Origin: Candidatus Hydrogenedentota bacterium
GTDB taxonomy: Bacteria > Hydrogenedentota > Hydrogenedentia > Hydrogenedentales > CAITNO01
Length of the DNA: 5,010 nucleotides
Assembly (NCBI GenBank): GCA_007118765.1
Contig: SKQZ01000451.1
Location: 1 to 5,010 of the forward strand
Direction of reading: 5' to 3'
Shown here: positions 4,848 through 5,010 of the stretch, piece by piece
Position numbering within the stretch: the stretch's first letter is position 1
How the letters are laid out: each line of letters opens with the position of its first letter
The notes under the pieces: generated by a model
Database searches by the model: none
Seen by the model: only the letters and a program-made list of their open reading frames with translations
Told to the model about the DNA's origin: nothing
Position numbers and translations under genes: made by a program

Positions 4848-5010
4848 TTAGTGCGGCATTACGGCCCACCCGCTGTATCCAAGAGGTATATAAGCGGCGT
4901 CTGCACCGAAGCGTATGTGCCGCGGATACCCCATGATCGGCATGAGCGCTTCAAGCACGGGAGGCGTTTGATACATATCGTATTGCGCGATTGCTGCGCC
5001 CGCCACCGAA
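4848..5010 (-). CDS. C-terminal end of an unidentified protein (partial)
   Basis: A minus-strand frame enters from the right edge (first whole codon at 5009) and ends at TAA 4850-4848, giving 53 residues. The peptide has balanced composition: A-Q-Y-D-M-Y-Q-T-P-P, then V-L-E-A-L-M-P-I-M-G-Y-P-R-H-I-R-F-G, and a tail Y-I-P-L-G-Y-S-G-W-A-V-M-P-H. It has no membrane segment and shows ordinary codon use. The +1-shifted frame is also open but yields a Cys/Arg-rich product and is less credible. I do not recognise the family. The hydrophobic and aromatic tail suggests a folded beta-rich C-terminus of an enzyme. Strand and the 123-nt gap would allow an operon with the oxidoreductase at 4724, although a promoter candidate lies between them. 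Confidence 0.6.
   Translation of the reverse strand, partial: SVAGAAIAQYDMYQTPPVLEALMPIMGYPRHIRFGADAAYIPLGYSGWAVMPH

Noticed and set aside
1..5010. CRISPR arrays, tRNA or rRNA genes, insertion sequences, or defence or toxin-antitoxin modules.
   Set aside because: No regularly spaced repeats, no cloverleaf-like segment, no transposase-like protein or terminal inverted repeats were seen. The entericidin-like gene is a single copy and not evidence of a toxin-antidote pair.

Overview
The window looks like chromosomal DNA from a moderately GC-rich, Gram-negative-type bacterium with a strong habit of exporting enzymes through the Tat pathway. Three long genes (a formylglycine-type sulfatase and two Gfo/Idh/MocA oxidoreductases) all begin with a twin-arginine signal. 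A tiny entericidin-type lipoprotein implies an outer membrane or a comparable lipoprotein-sorting envelope. Several Tat-exported Gfo/Idh/MocA proteins next to sulfatases are typical of Planctomycetota, Verrucomicrobiota, Lentisphaerota or Hydrogenedentota genomes. That placement is inference from gene content, because no rRNA or marker gene is present.

Layout: (1) 1-1221, minus strand, an S1-type sulfatase whose C-terminus runs off the left edge. It is not seen as a closed ORF because its stop lies outside the window. (2) 1222-1590, a divergent intergenic region with a palindrome near the sulfatase start, a possible small minus-strand ORF, a candidate promoter for the rightward gene and an inverted repeat in its leader. 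(3) 1591-2898, plus strand, the first Gfo/Idh/MocA oxidoreductase, followed by a strong intrinsic terminator (2920-2963). (4) 3097-3237, plus strand, an entericidin-like lipoprotein with a good Shine-Dalgarno. (5) 3441-4724, minus strand, the second Gfo/Idh/MocA oxidoreductase, with a modest minus-strand terminator beyond its stop and a promoter-like element set in a 7-bp inverted repeat upstream. (6) 4848-5010, minus strand, the last 53 residues of an unidentified gene entering from the right edge.

How the genes may work together: the sulfatase would remove sulfate from an exported or imported sulfated carbohydrate. The two exported oxidoreductases could act on sugars outside the cytoplasm, as the Tat-exported glucose-fructose oxidoreductase of Zymomonas does. 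This is the usual gene company of sulfated-polysaccharide users, but the substrate cannot be read from the sequence. The entericidin gene sits between two convergent metabolic genes with its own ribosome binding site and is probably functionally unrelated.

I see no CRISPR array, tRNA, rRNA, insertion sequence or defence system. The region is mostly ordinary. The points worth a second look are small: two possible unannotated minus-strand small ORFs, the operator-like repeat around the second oxidoreductase's promoter, and the altered glycine motif of that enzyme.
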